Origin: an uncultured Desulfotignum sp.
Lineage (GTDB): Bacteria > Desulfobacterota > Desulfobacteria > Desulfobacterales > Desulfobacteraceae
Reading direction: 5' to 3'
DNA length: 30,150 nucleotides
Assembly (NCBI GenBank): GCA_937951975.1
Contig: CALGAJ010000150.1
Location: forward strand, 1-30,150
Shown here: one piece after another, positions 22,119-30,150 of the stretch
Layout: every line of letters starts with the position of its first letter
How positions within the stretch are numbered: the first letter of the stretch is position 1
The notes under the pieces: generated by a model
Told to the model about the DNA's origin: nothing
The model's input: only the letters and a program-made list of their open reading frames with translations
The model's database searches: none
Position numbers and translations under genes: made by a program

Positions 22119-23330
22119 ATGCCGTTTATTTATCTGTGGAAAGGCAAAAATCCCCGAGGAAGATCCGTCAAAGGAGAGATGGAAGCGGAAACTGCGGAAC
22201 AGGTCCACAACATGCTGGTCAGACGGAAAATCACTCCGGGCAAAATCAAAAAAAAGCCCAAGGATCTGCTTGAAAACATAAAATTTCTGCAGCCCAGGGT
22301 GAAAGAAAAAGATGTCATCATTTTTTCGAGACAATTTTCCACCATGATCGATGCCGGGCTTCCTTTACTCCAATGTCTGGAAATACTTCAGGCCCAGCAG
22401 GAAAACCCGACCTTTAAAAGGCATCTGAAAAAAATCAAGGAATCCGTGGAATCCGGTGAAACCTTTGCCGATGCCCTGAAAAAATTTCCATCCGACTTCA
22501 ATGAACTGTTTGTCAACATGATCGCGGCCGGAGAGGCAGGGGGTATCCTGGATGTCATTTTGAGCCGTCTGTCCGCATATATGGAAAAAATGGCAAAATT
22601 AAAAAAACAGGTCAAAGGGGCCATGACCTATCCCATCATCACCATTGCCGTGGCCATTATTGTGGTGGGAATCATACTGGTTTTCGTGATTCCGGTATTT
22701 GAAGAAATGTTCGCCAGCATGGGATCGGCCCTGCCGGCTCCGACGTTAATGGTGGTGGCTTTAAGTAATTTTGTGGTCGCCAATATCGGGTATATTCTCG
22801 GCGGTATATTCGGAACCCTATTTGTCGTCCGGCGTTTCTACAAAACCAAAAAAGGCCGGATACTCATGGATGATCTGTTTCTGCGGCTGCCAGTCATCGG
22901 AATTCTGATCCGGAAAGTGGCGGTGGCAAAATTCACCCGGACCACCAGCACCATGATATCTTCCGGTGTGTCCATTCTGGAGGCACTGGACATTGTGGGC
23001 CGCACCGCAGGAAATAAAATTGTGGAATTTGCCATTAAAGACGTTAAATCCGGTATCGCCGAAGGCAGGTCCATGGCGGATCCTCTGCTGGAAAGCGGCG
23101 TGTTTCCCTCCATGGTCTGCTCCATGATTTCCGTGGGGGAATCCACCGGTGCCCTGGACACCATGCTGGAAAAAATAGCCGATTTTTATGATGACGAGGT
23201 GGATCAGGCCGTAAAAAACCTCACAGACATGATCGAACCATTCATGCTGGTCTTTTTAGGGGTGATTGTGGGAGGACTGGTCATCGCCATGTATCTTCCT
23301 ATTTTCACCATGGCAGGCAGCATTGCTTAA
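22119..23330 (+). CDS. pilC: Type IV pilus inner-membrane platform protein PilC (GspF family)
   Basis: This 403-residue protein is the inner-membrane platform that works with the PilB/PilT motors. It has two repeated T2SF domains: one from about residue 70 (FSRQFSTMIDAGLPLLQCLEIL, then FNELFVNMIAAGEAGG) and one from about 270 (FTRTTSTMISSGVSILEALDIV, then FPSMVCSMISVGESTGALD). There are three membrane segments: about 168-192, 212-235 and the C-terminal FMLVFLGVIVGGLVIAMYLPIF. Length and layout are normal for PilC. An AAAGGA SD lies 6 bases before the ATG. The pilS gene follows after 4 bases, so pilus assembly and its sensor are co-transcribed. The other pilus genes (pilB, pilT, pilA) are not in this window. 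Confidence 0.95.
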   Translation: MPFIYLWKGKNPRGRSVKGEMEAETAEQVHNMLVRRKITPGKIKKKPKDLLENIKFLQPRVKEKDVIIFSRQFSTMIDAGLPLLQCLEILQAQQENPTFKRHLKKIKESVESGETFADALKKFPSDFNELFVNMIAAGEAGGILDVILSRLSAYMEKMAKLKKQVKGAMTYPIITIAVAIIVVGIILVFVIPVFEEMFASMGSALPAPTLMVVALSNFVVANIGYILGGIFGTLFVVRRFYKTKKGRILMDDLFLRLPVIGILIRKVAVAKFTRTTSTMISSGVSILEALDIVGRTAGNKIVEFAIKDVKSGIAEGRSMADPLLESGVFPSMVCSMISVGESTGALDTMLEKIADFYDDEVDQAVKNLTDMIEPFMLVFLGVIVGGLVIAMYLPIFTMAGSIA

Positions 23331-23334
23331 ATTC

Positions 23335-24648
23335 ATGACATCTGATCGGTTTATGAACCCGTCGGACCTTGTACAGCAGCTCAAATGGATTGTTCTGGTC
23401 CGGGTGAGCTTCTGCATTGTATTGATTTTTTCCAGCCTGGTGTTTTCCACGGGTGAGAATCTGTCTTTTTTGTCCCAGCCCTTTTTGACATTGTATTATC
23501 TGGCAGCAGCCATTTTATTTTTGTCTGTGGGATACGGCCTGTGGCTCAAACAGGGAAAGCATCTGCTGGCACTGTCCTATCTCCAGATTCTGGTGGATAC
23601 GTTGTCGGTCACAGTGATCATCTATGTCACCGGCAGCCTGGACTCCATTTTCACGTTTTTGTACCTGCTGATCATTATCTACGGGGCCATGCTGGTATTT
23701 CTGCGCGGCAGTCTGACCATTGCCGGTGTTTCCAGCGTTCAGTACGGTTTACTGATCGTGCTGGAATATTATCACATAATACCTGCTTTTTCAGGACAGC
23801 ACACTTCCCCGGCGTCTCTGAATCCCAGTCTGGTCTTTTACCGGATTGTCATACTCATGTCCGCGTGCATGGCTGTGGCGTATTTAAGCGGTTTGCTGGC
23901 CAGGCAGCTGAGACGGGCACGGCAGGATCTGAAAATCACCCAGGCCCATTACAGGCGGGTGGAAAAAATGGAAGTCATGGATGAAATGATTTCCGGCATC
24001 GCCCATGAAATCAAAAACCCGCTGGCTTCTTTAGCCGGTTCAATCCAATTGCTCAGAGAAGACACCACATCCGGCAGCAGGGAAGACCGGCTCATGAAAA
24101 TTATTCTGCGGGAAACCGAACGGATGAAAACCATTGTCAATGACATCCGTTTATTTGCCAAACCCGGTCGGGCCAATGCCGTTCCGGTGATGGTTCATCA
24201 GGCCGTCATGGATGTGGTTTCCCTTTTTTTAAATTCCAAAGAATTCAAAAAAAGGATCCAGGTCGTCACCCATCTGGATGAAGGGCTGAGTATTCACATT
24301 GATCCGGTACATTTCCAGCAGATTGTGTGGAATCTGATCAAAAATGCGGCCCAGGCCATTGCCGGCAAAGGAAAAATCGTCATCACCCTGACTTCCCCCC
24401 GAAGCCACCGAATTTATCTGACCTTTTCAGACAACGGACAGGGTATTGAACCGGACACTGCCCGCCATATTTTTGACCCGTTTTTCACCACCAAACCCGA
24501 AGGCACGGGACTGGGCCTGCCCATTATTCACCGGCTCATTGAAACCTATGGCGGGCTGATCGATTTTGAATCCATCCCCGGCAAAGGAACGGTTTTCACC
24601 ATTATATTCAAAACAGACAGATCCATTGAAAATCGAACAAAATCTTGA
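23335..24648 (+). CDS. PilS-like membrane sensor histidine kinase
   Basis: This 437-residue protein has about six N-terminal membrane helices (residues 18-190) without a large periplasmic part. The HisKA box MISGIAHEIKNPLASLAG (phospho-His224) and a HATPase domain follow, with NLIKNAAQAI, DNGQGIEP and FFTTKPEGTGLGLPI. This is the layout of PilS, which senses PilA in the membrane and acts on the sigma-54 activator PilR. The link to pilC by a 4-base gap supports the name. No pilR follows here; lysS is next with its own promoter, so the partner regulator must lie elsewhere. The frame is open from 23266 inside pilC; ATG 23335 just after the pilC stop is the better start, and 23353 is possible. 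Confidence 0.88.
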   Translation: MTSDRFMNPSDLVQQLKWIVLVRVSFCIVLIFSSLVFSTGENLSFLSQPFLTLYYLAAAILFLSVGYGLWLKQGKHLLALSYLQILVDTLSVTVIIYVTGSLDSIFTFLYLLIIIYGAMLVFLRGSLTIAGVSSVQYGLLIVLEYYHIIPAFSGQHTSPASLNPSLVFYRIVILMSACMAVAYLSGLLARQLRRARQDLKITQAHYRRVEKMEVMDEMISGIAHEIKNPLASLAGSIQLLREDTTSGSREDRLMKIILRETERMKTIVNDIRLFAKPGRANAVPVMVHQAVMDVVSLFLNSKEFKKRIQVVTHLDEGLSIHIDPVHFQQIVWNLIKNAAQAIAGKGKIVITLTSPRSHRIYLTFSDNGQGIEPDTARHIFDPFFTTKPEGTGLGLPIIHRLIETYGGLIDFESIPGKGTVFTIIFKTDRSIENRTKS

Positions 24649-24674
24649 CAAACACCCGATAAACAGGCTATTTA
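24645..24674 (+). promoter_or_regulatory. Predicted promoter for the lysS-lolC/E-lolD-bamA set
   Basis: A perfect TTGACA (24645-24650) overlaps the pilS stop and is followed by an 18-base spacer and TATTTA (24669-24674, a weak -10). The predicted leader to the lysS ATG at 24713 is about 32 nt. Confidence 0.45.
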
Positions 24675-24712
24675 AATTTGTTTTATCATATTAAAAATTC
24701 AAATGAACATAG

Positions 24713-26209
24713 ATGGAAACAACAATACCCATGGACAAAGACACCCAGATCATTCAGGCCAGAAAAGAAAAAATAAGCGCTATCAAGGAAAAGGGCTTCC
24801 CCCTGTATCCCAATGATTTCAAAATTTCATGCACTGTGGCGCAACTTCGACACCTCATTGACAATGATCCGTCTTCCTTAGGCGAGAACGGCAGGACTTT
24901 CAAACTGGCCGGCCGGATGATGGCCATCAATAAAATGGGAAAATCCTCTTTTGTCCGGTTCAAGGACGGGCCCGACCAGATGCAGGTGTATATTCAGAAA
25001 AACAAAGTCGGGGATGACACCTACGATTTGTTCAAAAAACTGGACATCGGAGACTTCATTGGTGTCTCAGGCCCGCTGTTCCAGACAAAGACCGGAGAAT
25101 GGACCATCCTGGCCACGGATTTCAGACTGCTTTCCAAAGCATTGCGGCCATTGCCGGAAAAATTTCACGGCATCAAGGATCCCGAAAAACGGTATCGCCA
25201 GCGGTATCTGGACCTGATAATGAACGACGGCACCCGGAATATTTTTGTCACCCGGAGCAAAATCGTATCTGCCATGCGCCGGTTTTTTGAAGAACACGGA
25301 TTCATGGAAGTGGAAACGCCCATGATGCAGCCCTTGCCCGGAGGGGCCGAGGCCACGCCCTTCAAGACCTGGCACAATGCCCTGGGCATGGAACTGTTTT
25401 TACGCATCGCGCCGGAACTGTACCTGAAACGCCTGGTGGTGGGGGGCTTTGAAAAGGTGTTTGAAATCAACCGCAACTTCAGAAACGAGGGTGTGTCCAC
25501 CCGGCACAACCCGGAATTCACCATGGTGGAATTTTACCAGGCCTATGCGGATTATCATGATTTGATGGCATTGACCGAAAACATGTTTGCCGCGATTGTG
25601 GAAAAGATCAGCGGCAGCACCGTCATCACGTACCAGGGACATACCATTGACTTTAAACCCGGGTGGCAGCGGATCTCCATGATGGACTCTTTATCGTCCA
25701 TCGGCGGTATCGATCCAGAAAAAATTCATGATACCCAGGCGTTGCTGGCCTTTGCAAAAGACCAACAGATCCAGATCACCAAAACCGAAAGTCACGGTAA
25801 AATTCTGACCAAACTGTTTGATGTGCTGGTGGAACCCAAGCTGATTCAACCCACATTTATCACCGGATACCCGGTGGAAGTGTCTCCATTGTCCCGGAAA
25901 AGCGAATCCGATCCAAATCTGACCGACCGGTTTGAGCTGTTTATCGCCGGCAGAGAGATCGCCAATGGATTTTCTGAAATCAATGACCCGGAAGATCAGC
26001 ACAACCGGTTTCTCATGCAGGTGCGCCAGCGGGATGAAGGAAATGATGAAGCCCACATCATGGATGCGGATTATGTGGAAGCGCTGGAATACGGTATGCC
26101 GCCCACTGCCGGAGAAGGCATCGGCATCGACCGGCTGGTGATGCTGCTCACGGATGCGGCCTCCATCAGGGAAGTTATTTTGTTTCCCCATATGAAACAC
26201 AGCCACTGA
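24713..26209 (+). CDS. lysS: Lysyl-tRNA synthetase, class II
   Basis: This 498-residue enzyme charges tRNA-Lys. An OB-fold anticodon-binding domain covers about residues 55-160 (FKLAGRMMAINKMGKSSFVRFKDG). The class II core follows: motif 1 around MRRFFEEHGFMEVETPMMQP, motif 2 as FEINRNFRNEGVSTRHNPEFTMVE, and motif 3 as GEGIGIDRLVML near the C-terminus. Length is normal. The start ATG 24713 has no clear SD; ATG 24731 is a second choice. It is followed by the lolC/E gene after 6 bases, so it leads a mixed operon of translation and envelope genes, an order I know from other deltaproteobacteria. Confidence 0.97.
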   Translation: METTIPMDKDTQIIQARKEKISAIKEKGFPLYPNDFKISCTVAQLRHLIDNDPSSLGENGRTFKLAGRMMAINKMGKSSFVRFKDGPDQMQVYIQKNKVGDDTYDLFKKLDIGDFIGVSGPLFQTKTGEWTILATDFRLLSKALRPLPEKFHGIKDPEKRYRQRYLDLIMNDGTRNIFVTRSKIVSAMRRFFEEHGFMEVETPMMQPLPGGAEATPFKTWHNALGMELFLRIAPELYLKRLVVGGFEKVFEINRNFRNEGVSTRHNPEFTMVEFYQAYADYHDLMALTENMFAAIVEKISGSTVITYQGHTIDFKPGWQRISMMDSLSSIGGIDPEKIHDTQALLAFAKDQQIQITKTESHGKILTKLFDVLVEPKLIQPTFITGYPVEVSPLSRKSESDPNLTDRFELFIAGREIANGFSEINDPEDQHNRFLMQVRQRDEGNDEAHIMDADYVEALEYGMPPTAGEGIGIDRLVMLLTDAASIREVILFPHMKHSH

Positions 26210-26215
26210 TCATTG

Positions 26216-27442
26216 ATGGCCGTGGAACTGTTCATAGCCGGCCGCTACCTCAAGGCCAAAAGAAAAGAGGGATTCATCTCTCTGATTACATTTCTGTCCG
26301 TGGCCGGAGTCATGGTGGGGGTGATGGCGCTGGTGGTGGTGATCGCCGTCATGAATGGGGCGGAAACTGAATTCCGGAGACGGATATTGGGTCTGGAGCC
26401 TCATATTCTGATCATGAATTACAACGGCACGTTTGGCAATTACAATACCGTGCTGGAAGAGATACAAACCCGTCCCCATATCCGGGACGCTTCCCCGATT
26501 TTGTTTGCCCAGGCCATTATCCGGACCCGTCATGCCATGTCGGGTGCCATGGTCCGGGGCATTATCCCGGATAACAGTGCATCGCTGATCAAAGGATTTG
26601 ACGAATCCGCCCTGAAAAATGCCCTGGCTGTTCAAAAAAATTCCGGCAACCTGCCGGGTATTATACTGGGCAGTGAACTGGCCCGGTCCATGGGCGCCAT
26701 GACCGGAGACAAGATCATTCTCATGTCCACCCGGTCCGTTATCTCCCCCATGGGACAAATACCGGCCATGAAGCAGTTTGTGGTTCAAGGAACCTTTTCA
26801 TCAGGCATGTCCGAATATGACGGCATGCTGGCCTATGTTCATCTGGAACAGGCCCAGGCTCTGACAAAAGAACCGGATAAAATATCCGCCATCGGCATCT
26901 GGGTGGATGATGTTTTCAAGGTCAAAGAATTCCGGAAAACCCTGCCGGGTGATCTGGAACAACATCCGTTCTATATCCGGGACTGGATGGAAATCAACCA
27001 AAGCCTTTTTTCAGCCCTGAAGCTTGAAAAAACCGCCATGTTCATCATTCTGACTTTAATCATTCTGGTCGCGGCCTTTAACATTGCATCCGCCTTGATC
27101 ATGCTGGTCATGGAAAAAACCAAAGACATCGCCGTGCTCAAAGCCATGGGTGCCACCCACCGGATGATCCGAAAAATATTTATCATCAAGGGACTGGTCA
27201 TAGGGATCATCGGCACCCTGCTGGGAACCGTGTCCGGTATCGGGATCTGTCTGCTTCTGAAACGATATGACTTTATCCGGCTGCCCAAAGCCTACCCATT
27301 CTCCACGCTGCCGGTTCAGCTGGATCCCGTGGATGTCCTTGTCATTTCAGTCAGTGCGGTAATCATCTGCTTTTTTTCCACGTTGTACCCGTCCTGGAAG
27401 GCATCGAGCATGGACCCGCTGGAGGCCATTCGATATGGATGA
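26216..27442 (+). CDS. Lipoprotein-releasing ABC transporter permease (LolC/LolE)
   Basis: This 408-residue permease belongs to the complex that pulls mature lipoproteins out of the inner membrane and hands them to LolA. The N-terminus is typical (ELFIAGRYLKAKRKEGFISLITFLSVAGV), with the first membrane helix at about 22-47. A large periplasmic domain follows, then three C-terminal helices (FIILTLIILVAAFNIASALIMLV; the segment after IFIIKG; and VDVLVISVSAVIICFFSTLYPSW). The end, ASSMDPLEAIRYG, is the usual MacB/FtsX-family ending. Only one permease is seen, so it probably works as a homodimer. The start is ATG 26216 rather than the TTG just before it. It overlaps lolD by 8 bases. Confidence 0.93.
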   Translation: MAVELFIAGRYLKAKRKEGFISLITFLSVAGVMVGVMALVVVIAVMNGAETEFRRRILGLEPHILIMNYNGTFGNYNTVLEEIQTRPHIRDASPILFAQAIIRTRHAMSGAMVRGIIPDNSASLIKGFDESALKNALAVQKNSGNLPGIILGSELARSMGAMTGDKIILMSTRSVISPMGQIPAMKQFVVQGTFSSGMSEYDGMLAYVHLEQAQALTKEPDKISAIGIWVDDVFKVKEFRKTLPGDLEQHPFYIRDWMEINQSLFSALKLEKTAMFIILTLIILVAAFNIASALIMLVMEKTKDIAVLKAMGATHRMIRKIFIIKGLVIGIIGTLLGTVSGIGICLLLKRYDFIRLPKAYPFSTLPVQLDPVDVLVISVSAVIICFFSTLYPSWKASSMDPLEAIRYG

Positions 27443-28124
27443 TGCCGGCTCTGTTCTCATGCGTCTGACAAACATCACCAAACGGTTCGGCACGCCGCCG
27501 GGTGTCATCAACATACTGGATGCTTCCGAATTCACCATCACCCGGGGGATGACTCTGGCTGTGGTCGGAGCCTCGGGTATCGGCAAATCAACACTGCTTA
27601 ATATCATCGGCACCCTGGATCGGCCGGATAACGGACAGGTTCTGTTTCAGGACCAAAACCTGCTGGCTTTGAAAGACGATCAACTGGCAGCATTCAGAAA
27701 CAAACGGATCGGATTCGTGTTCCAGTTCCATTACCTGCTCCAGGGGTTTTCAGCCATTGAAAATGTGATGATTCCGGGACTTATCGCTAAAAAATCAAAA
27801 AAAATGGTTGAAAAGCTGGCTGAAAATATGTTTGAAAGGGTAGGTCTGGCAGATCGATGCCATCATCGCGTGGAAGATCTGTCCGGTGGAGAACAGCAGC
27901 GGGTCGCCATTGCCAGAGCCCTGGTATTGAACCCGGATATACTTCTGGCGGATGAACCCACCGGCAATCTGGATGAAAAAAACGCGGACAGTATCCACGC
28001 GTTGATCACTGAATTGAACAAAGAACTGGGGATGACCGTGATTGTGGTGACCCATAACATGAAACTGGCCCGGATGATGGAAAAAACCGTAACGATCCAA
28101 AATGGAAAAATTGTACCGGCATGA
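27435..28124 (+). CDS. lolD: Lipoprotein-releasing ABC transporter ATPase LolD
   Basis: This 229-residue ATPase powers lipoprotein release. Walker A is GASGIGKST, the Q-loop region is FVFQFHYLLQGFSAIENV, the signature is LSGGEQQRVAIARAL, and Walker B is ILLADEPTGNLD, followed by a switch His in VVTHN. These features and the length fit the LolD/MacB group. The start ATG 27435 has GGAGG 9 bases upstream within the end of the permease gene, so the two are coupled. The bamA gene follows after 13 bases, which links lipoprotein sorting with outer-membrane protein assembly. Confidence 0.95.
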   Translation: MDDAGSVLMRLTNITKRFGTPPGVINILDASEFTITRGMTLAVVGASGIGKSTLLNIIGTLDRPDNGQVLFQDQNLLALKDDQLAAFRNKRIGFVFQFHYLLQGFSAIENVMIPGLIAKKSKKMVEKLAENMFERVGLADRCHHRVEDLSGGEQQRVAIARALVLNPDILLADEPTGNLDEKNADSIHALITELNKELGMTVIVVTHNMKLARMMEKTVTIQNGKIVPA

Positions 28125-28137
28125 GAAAGGGACTGAT

Positions 28138-30150
28138 ATGAAAAAAAGGGTGATCAATGCAGTACTGACAGGGATGATGATATTATGCGGACTGCCCTCC
28201 TGGCTGTATGCAGAGCAGACGGCCAGCGTTGCTGTTTTTCCTTTTTCCGTCCAGGCACCTCCGGCCCATGAACCGCTGGGCACAGACCTGCCTCTGATGC
28301 TTGGAAATCGTCTGGAACAAGAAGGGGTGCGGGTGGTTTATGTCAAAGAGTTCACGGATACGCAAACCTGGGATGCCGCCAGATTCCGCCAGGAAGGTAT
28401 CCGCCTGGGTGTGGACCACATCATTACCGGCAACGTGTTTATGGCCGGCAACAGTATCAGTATCGATACAAACATGCATCCGATCTATGAAACAGGTCCG
28501 CCCCAGCCCTTTTTCTCCCAGTCCGGTTCTTTGGAGGAACTGCATGGGGCCACCGGGCAGCTGTCCCGGGCAATCATCGGCGAGCTGTTTGAAAAACGCA
28601 TCATCGCAACCATAACTGTGACCGGCAACCGCCGGGTGGATTCTGACGCGATCTTGCGGATCATTTCCACGAGCCCCGGTGATATCATGAACCAGGAAAA
28701 ATTGTCCAGAGACCTGGAACAGGTTTATAAAATGGGCTTTTTCGATGATGTGGTGATCGAGAAAAAAGATCTGGATCAAGGCATAGAAATTGTTTTCAAC
28801 GTTACGGAAAAACCCAGCGTCAGAAATATCAAATTCTCCCAGAACCGTGTGTACAAGGAGGATGAACTGGCCGCAGTCGTTGACACCAGTACCGGTTCCA
28901 TCCTCAATGTCTATAAAATCAATGCGGATGTGGAGAAAATCAAAGGGCTGTACACGGAAAAAAATTATCACAACTGTACGGTCCACTATGAAATCACTTC
29001 ACTGGACAACAACCAGGCCGATATTATGTTCGTCATCGAAGAGGGAGAAAAAATCAGAATCGAATCCATCGTGTTTGAAGGGAACACCCACTTCAGTGAC
29101 AAAAAACTGAAAAAAACGATTCAGACCAGAGAAAAAGGGTTCTGGTCGTTCATCACTTCTTCCGGGGACCTGGATGAAAACGAACTGACAAATGATACGC
29201 TGCGCATTGAATCATTATATAAAAACAACGGATTCATCAATGTCAAGGTATCGGATCCCCGCATCGACATGGGGGAGGAAAGCATTACCATCGGTTTCAG
29301 AATCGATGAAGGAGAACAGTACAAAACTGGAAATGTGGACATTACCGGGGATATTTTGACGTCAAAGGAAGATCTGTTCGACAGACTGCTGGTCAAGGAA
29401 TCCGACCTGTACAACCGGGAACTGATCCGGAAAGATATGCTGGGTATCAGTGATTATTACTCCAACCAGGGCTATGCCAATGTCAACGTCTCCCCGCTGG
29501 TGCAAACCGATGATGATACTCATCTGGTGCACATCACCTACAAAATCGATCAGGGAGAACTGGTATATTTCAACCGGATTCTGATCACCGGAAACAAAAA
29601 AACCAGAGACAAGGTGATCCGGCGGGAACTGGCCGTCAAAGAGCAGGGCAAATACTCCATGGGCGGTATTCAGCGCTCACACCGCAACCTGGCATACAGA
29701 GACTATTTCCAGACGGTGGAAATCAACCCGGTGCCAACCGACGTTCCCAATCAGCGGAACCTGGAGGTCAAGGTGGAAGAGAAACCGACGGGCAACTTTT
29801 CTTTCGGCGGCGGATTTTCAACGGATGACGGTCCGTTCGGTCAGGTGTCTCTTGAAGAAAGAAACCTGTTCGGCCGGGGACAGAACCTGAAACTTCTGGG
29901 AAGAATCTCCGGAGAAACCGGATTGTATGATCTGGGGTTTACCGAGCCCTGGATCTTTGACAAACCCGTTTCCGCCGGGTTCAATATTTACAAGCTCGAA
30001 AAGGAATTCGAATATTACGAGCGCAACGCCATCGGTTTGACGCTTCGATCTTCCTATCGGCAATTATGGGATTACACCACCATCGGCGTGGAATACAATA
30101 TCGAAGATTTTGAAGTCGAGAATGTGGAAACCCAGTTTACAAGCGTTACG
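28138..30150 (+). CDS. bamA: Outer membrane protein assembly factor BamA with extra N-terminal domain (partial)
   Basis: The frame is open from ATG 28138 (AGAAAGGGA upstream) to the window end: 671 codons, with the C-terminal barrel part missing. A signal peptide covers about residues 1-25 (PSWLYA, then EQ). Residues about 26-150 are not POTRA. They read VAVFPFSVQAP, a predicted helix with LGNRLEQEGVRVVYVKEF, and GVDHIITGNVF, like the N-terminal domain of TolB/FlgO-type proteins. Five POTRA-like repeats follow from about 160 (IIATITVTGNRRVDSDAILRI; IKFSQNRVY; IESIVFEGNTHFSDKKLKKTI; TGNVDITGD; FNRILITGNKKTRDKVIRREL). The barrel begins near 540 (GNFSFGGGFSTDDG, LFGRGQNLKL). It inserts beta-barrel proteins into the outer membrane. 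Confidence 0.95.
   Translation, partial: MKKRVINAVLTGMMILCGLPSWLYAEQTASVAVFPFSVQAPPAHEPLGTDLPLMLGNRLEQEGVRVVYVKEFTDTQTWDAARFRQEGIRLGVDHIITGNVFMAGNSISIDTNMHPIYETGPPQPFFSQSGSLEELHGATGQLSRAIIGELFEKRIIATITVTGNRRVDSDAILRIISTSPGDIMNQEKLSRDLEQVYKMGFFDDVVIEKKDLDQGIEIVFNVTEKPSVRNIKFSQNRVYKEDELAAVVDTSTGSILNVYKINADVEKIKGLYTEKNYHNCTVHYEITSLDNNQADIMFVIEEGEKIRIESIVFEGNTHFSDKKLKKTIQTREKGFWSFITSSGDLDENELTNDTLRIESLYKNNGFINVKVSDPRIDMGEESITIGFRIDEGEQYKTGNVDITGDILTSKEDLFDRLLVKESDLYNRELIRKDMLGISDYYSNQGYANVNVSPLVQTDDDTHLVHITYKIDQGELVYFNRILITGNKKTRDKVIRRELAVKEQGKYSMGGIQRSHRNLAYRDYFQTVEINPVPTDVPNQRNLEVKVEEKPTGNFSFGGGFSTDDGPFGQVSLEERNLFGRGQNLKLLGRISGETGLYDLGFTEPWIFDKPVSAGFNIYKLEKEFEYYERNAIGLTLRSSYRQLWDYTTIGVEYNIEDFEVENVETQFTSVT

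Overview
The window reads as a gene-dense, moderately GC-rich chromosome segment of a strictly anaerobic, Gram-negative sulfate reducer of the Desulfobacteraceae type (Desulfobacter, Desulfotignum or Desulfobacula-like). The reasons are a heterodisulfide-reductase-like HdrA/MvhD module that uses selenocysteine, a PxxKW-type cysteine-rich small protein, outer-membrane biogenesis genes (kdsD, lolC/E, lolD, bamA) and a pilC/pilS pair. This placement is inferred from gene content; no 16S rRNA or other strict marker is present. I saw no tRNA, rRNA, CRISPR array, insertion sequence or prophage gene.

Region 1 (1-4166, minus strand) is the most striking part. It is an operon hdrA - mvhD - frhB-like (cut by the window start). 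Both hdrA and mvhD are interrupted by one in-frame UGA, at the exact place where the families carry a metal- or redox-linked Cys/Sec. After each UGA there is a 6-bp hairpin with a GG in its apical loop, and in both genes that GG lies at the same distance (26-27 nt) from the U of UGA. I read both as real selenocysteine codons with bacterial SECIS elements. A plain ORF caller would truncate both proteins.

Region 2 (4252-9289) starts with a divergent intergenic region holding a tandem 21-bp repeat and a good hdrA promoter. It then has miaA, a lipoprotein with a periplasmic-binding fold (own sigma-70-like promoter), and, on the minus strand, kdsD overlapping a 6-phosphofructokinase by ATGA. Region 3 (9401-13077, plus) holds a PxxKW small protein, a rho-independent terminator, a class I/II aminotransferase and a CBS-tailed ClC protein. 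Region 4 (13079-16127, minus) is a likely operon of a degenerate-GGDEF/intact-EAL protein, a MarR regulator and truA.

Region 5 (16258-18223, plus) is argJ followed by an overlapping RsuA/RluB-type pseudouridine synthase. It converges on trpS (minus), which lies downstream of a large DHH-CBS-tRNA nucleotidyltransferase fusion. Region 6 (21981-30150, plus) opens with overlapping divergent promoters, then pilC-pilS, and then lysS - lolC/E - lolD - bamA (cut by the window end), a tightly packed set that joins lipoprotein release and outer-membrane protein assembly.

There is no gene-free stretch above 300 bases. The longest gaps are 4167-4383, 9290-9569 and 16128-16329, and their contents are listed.
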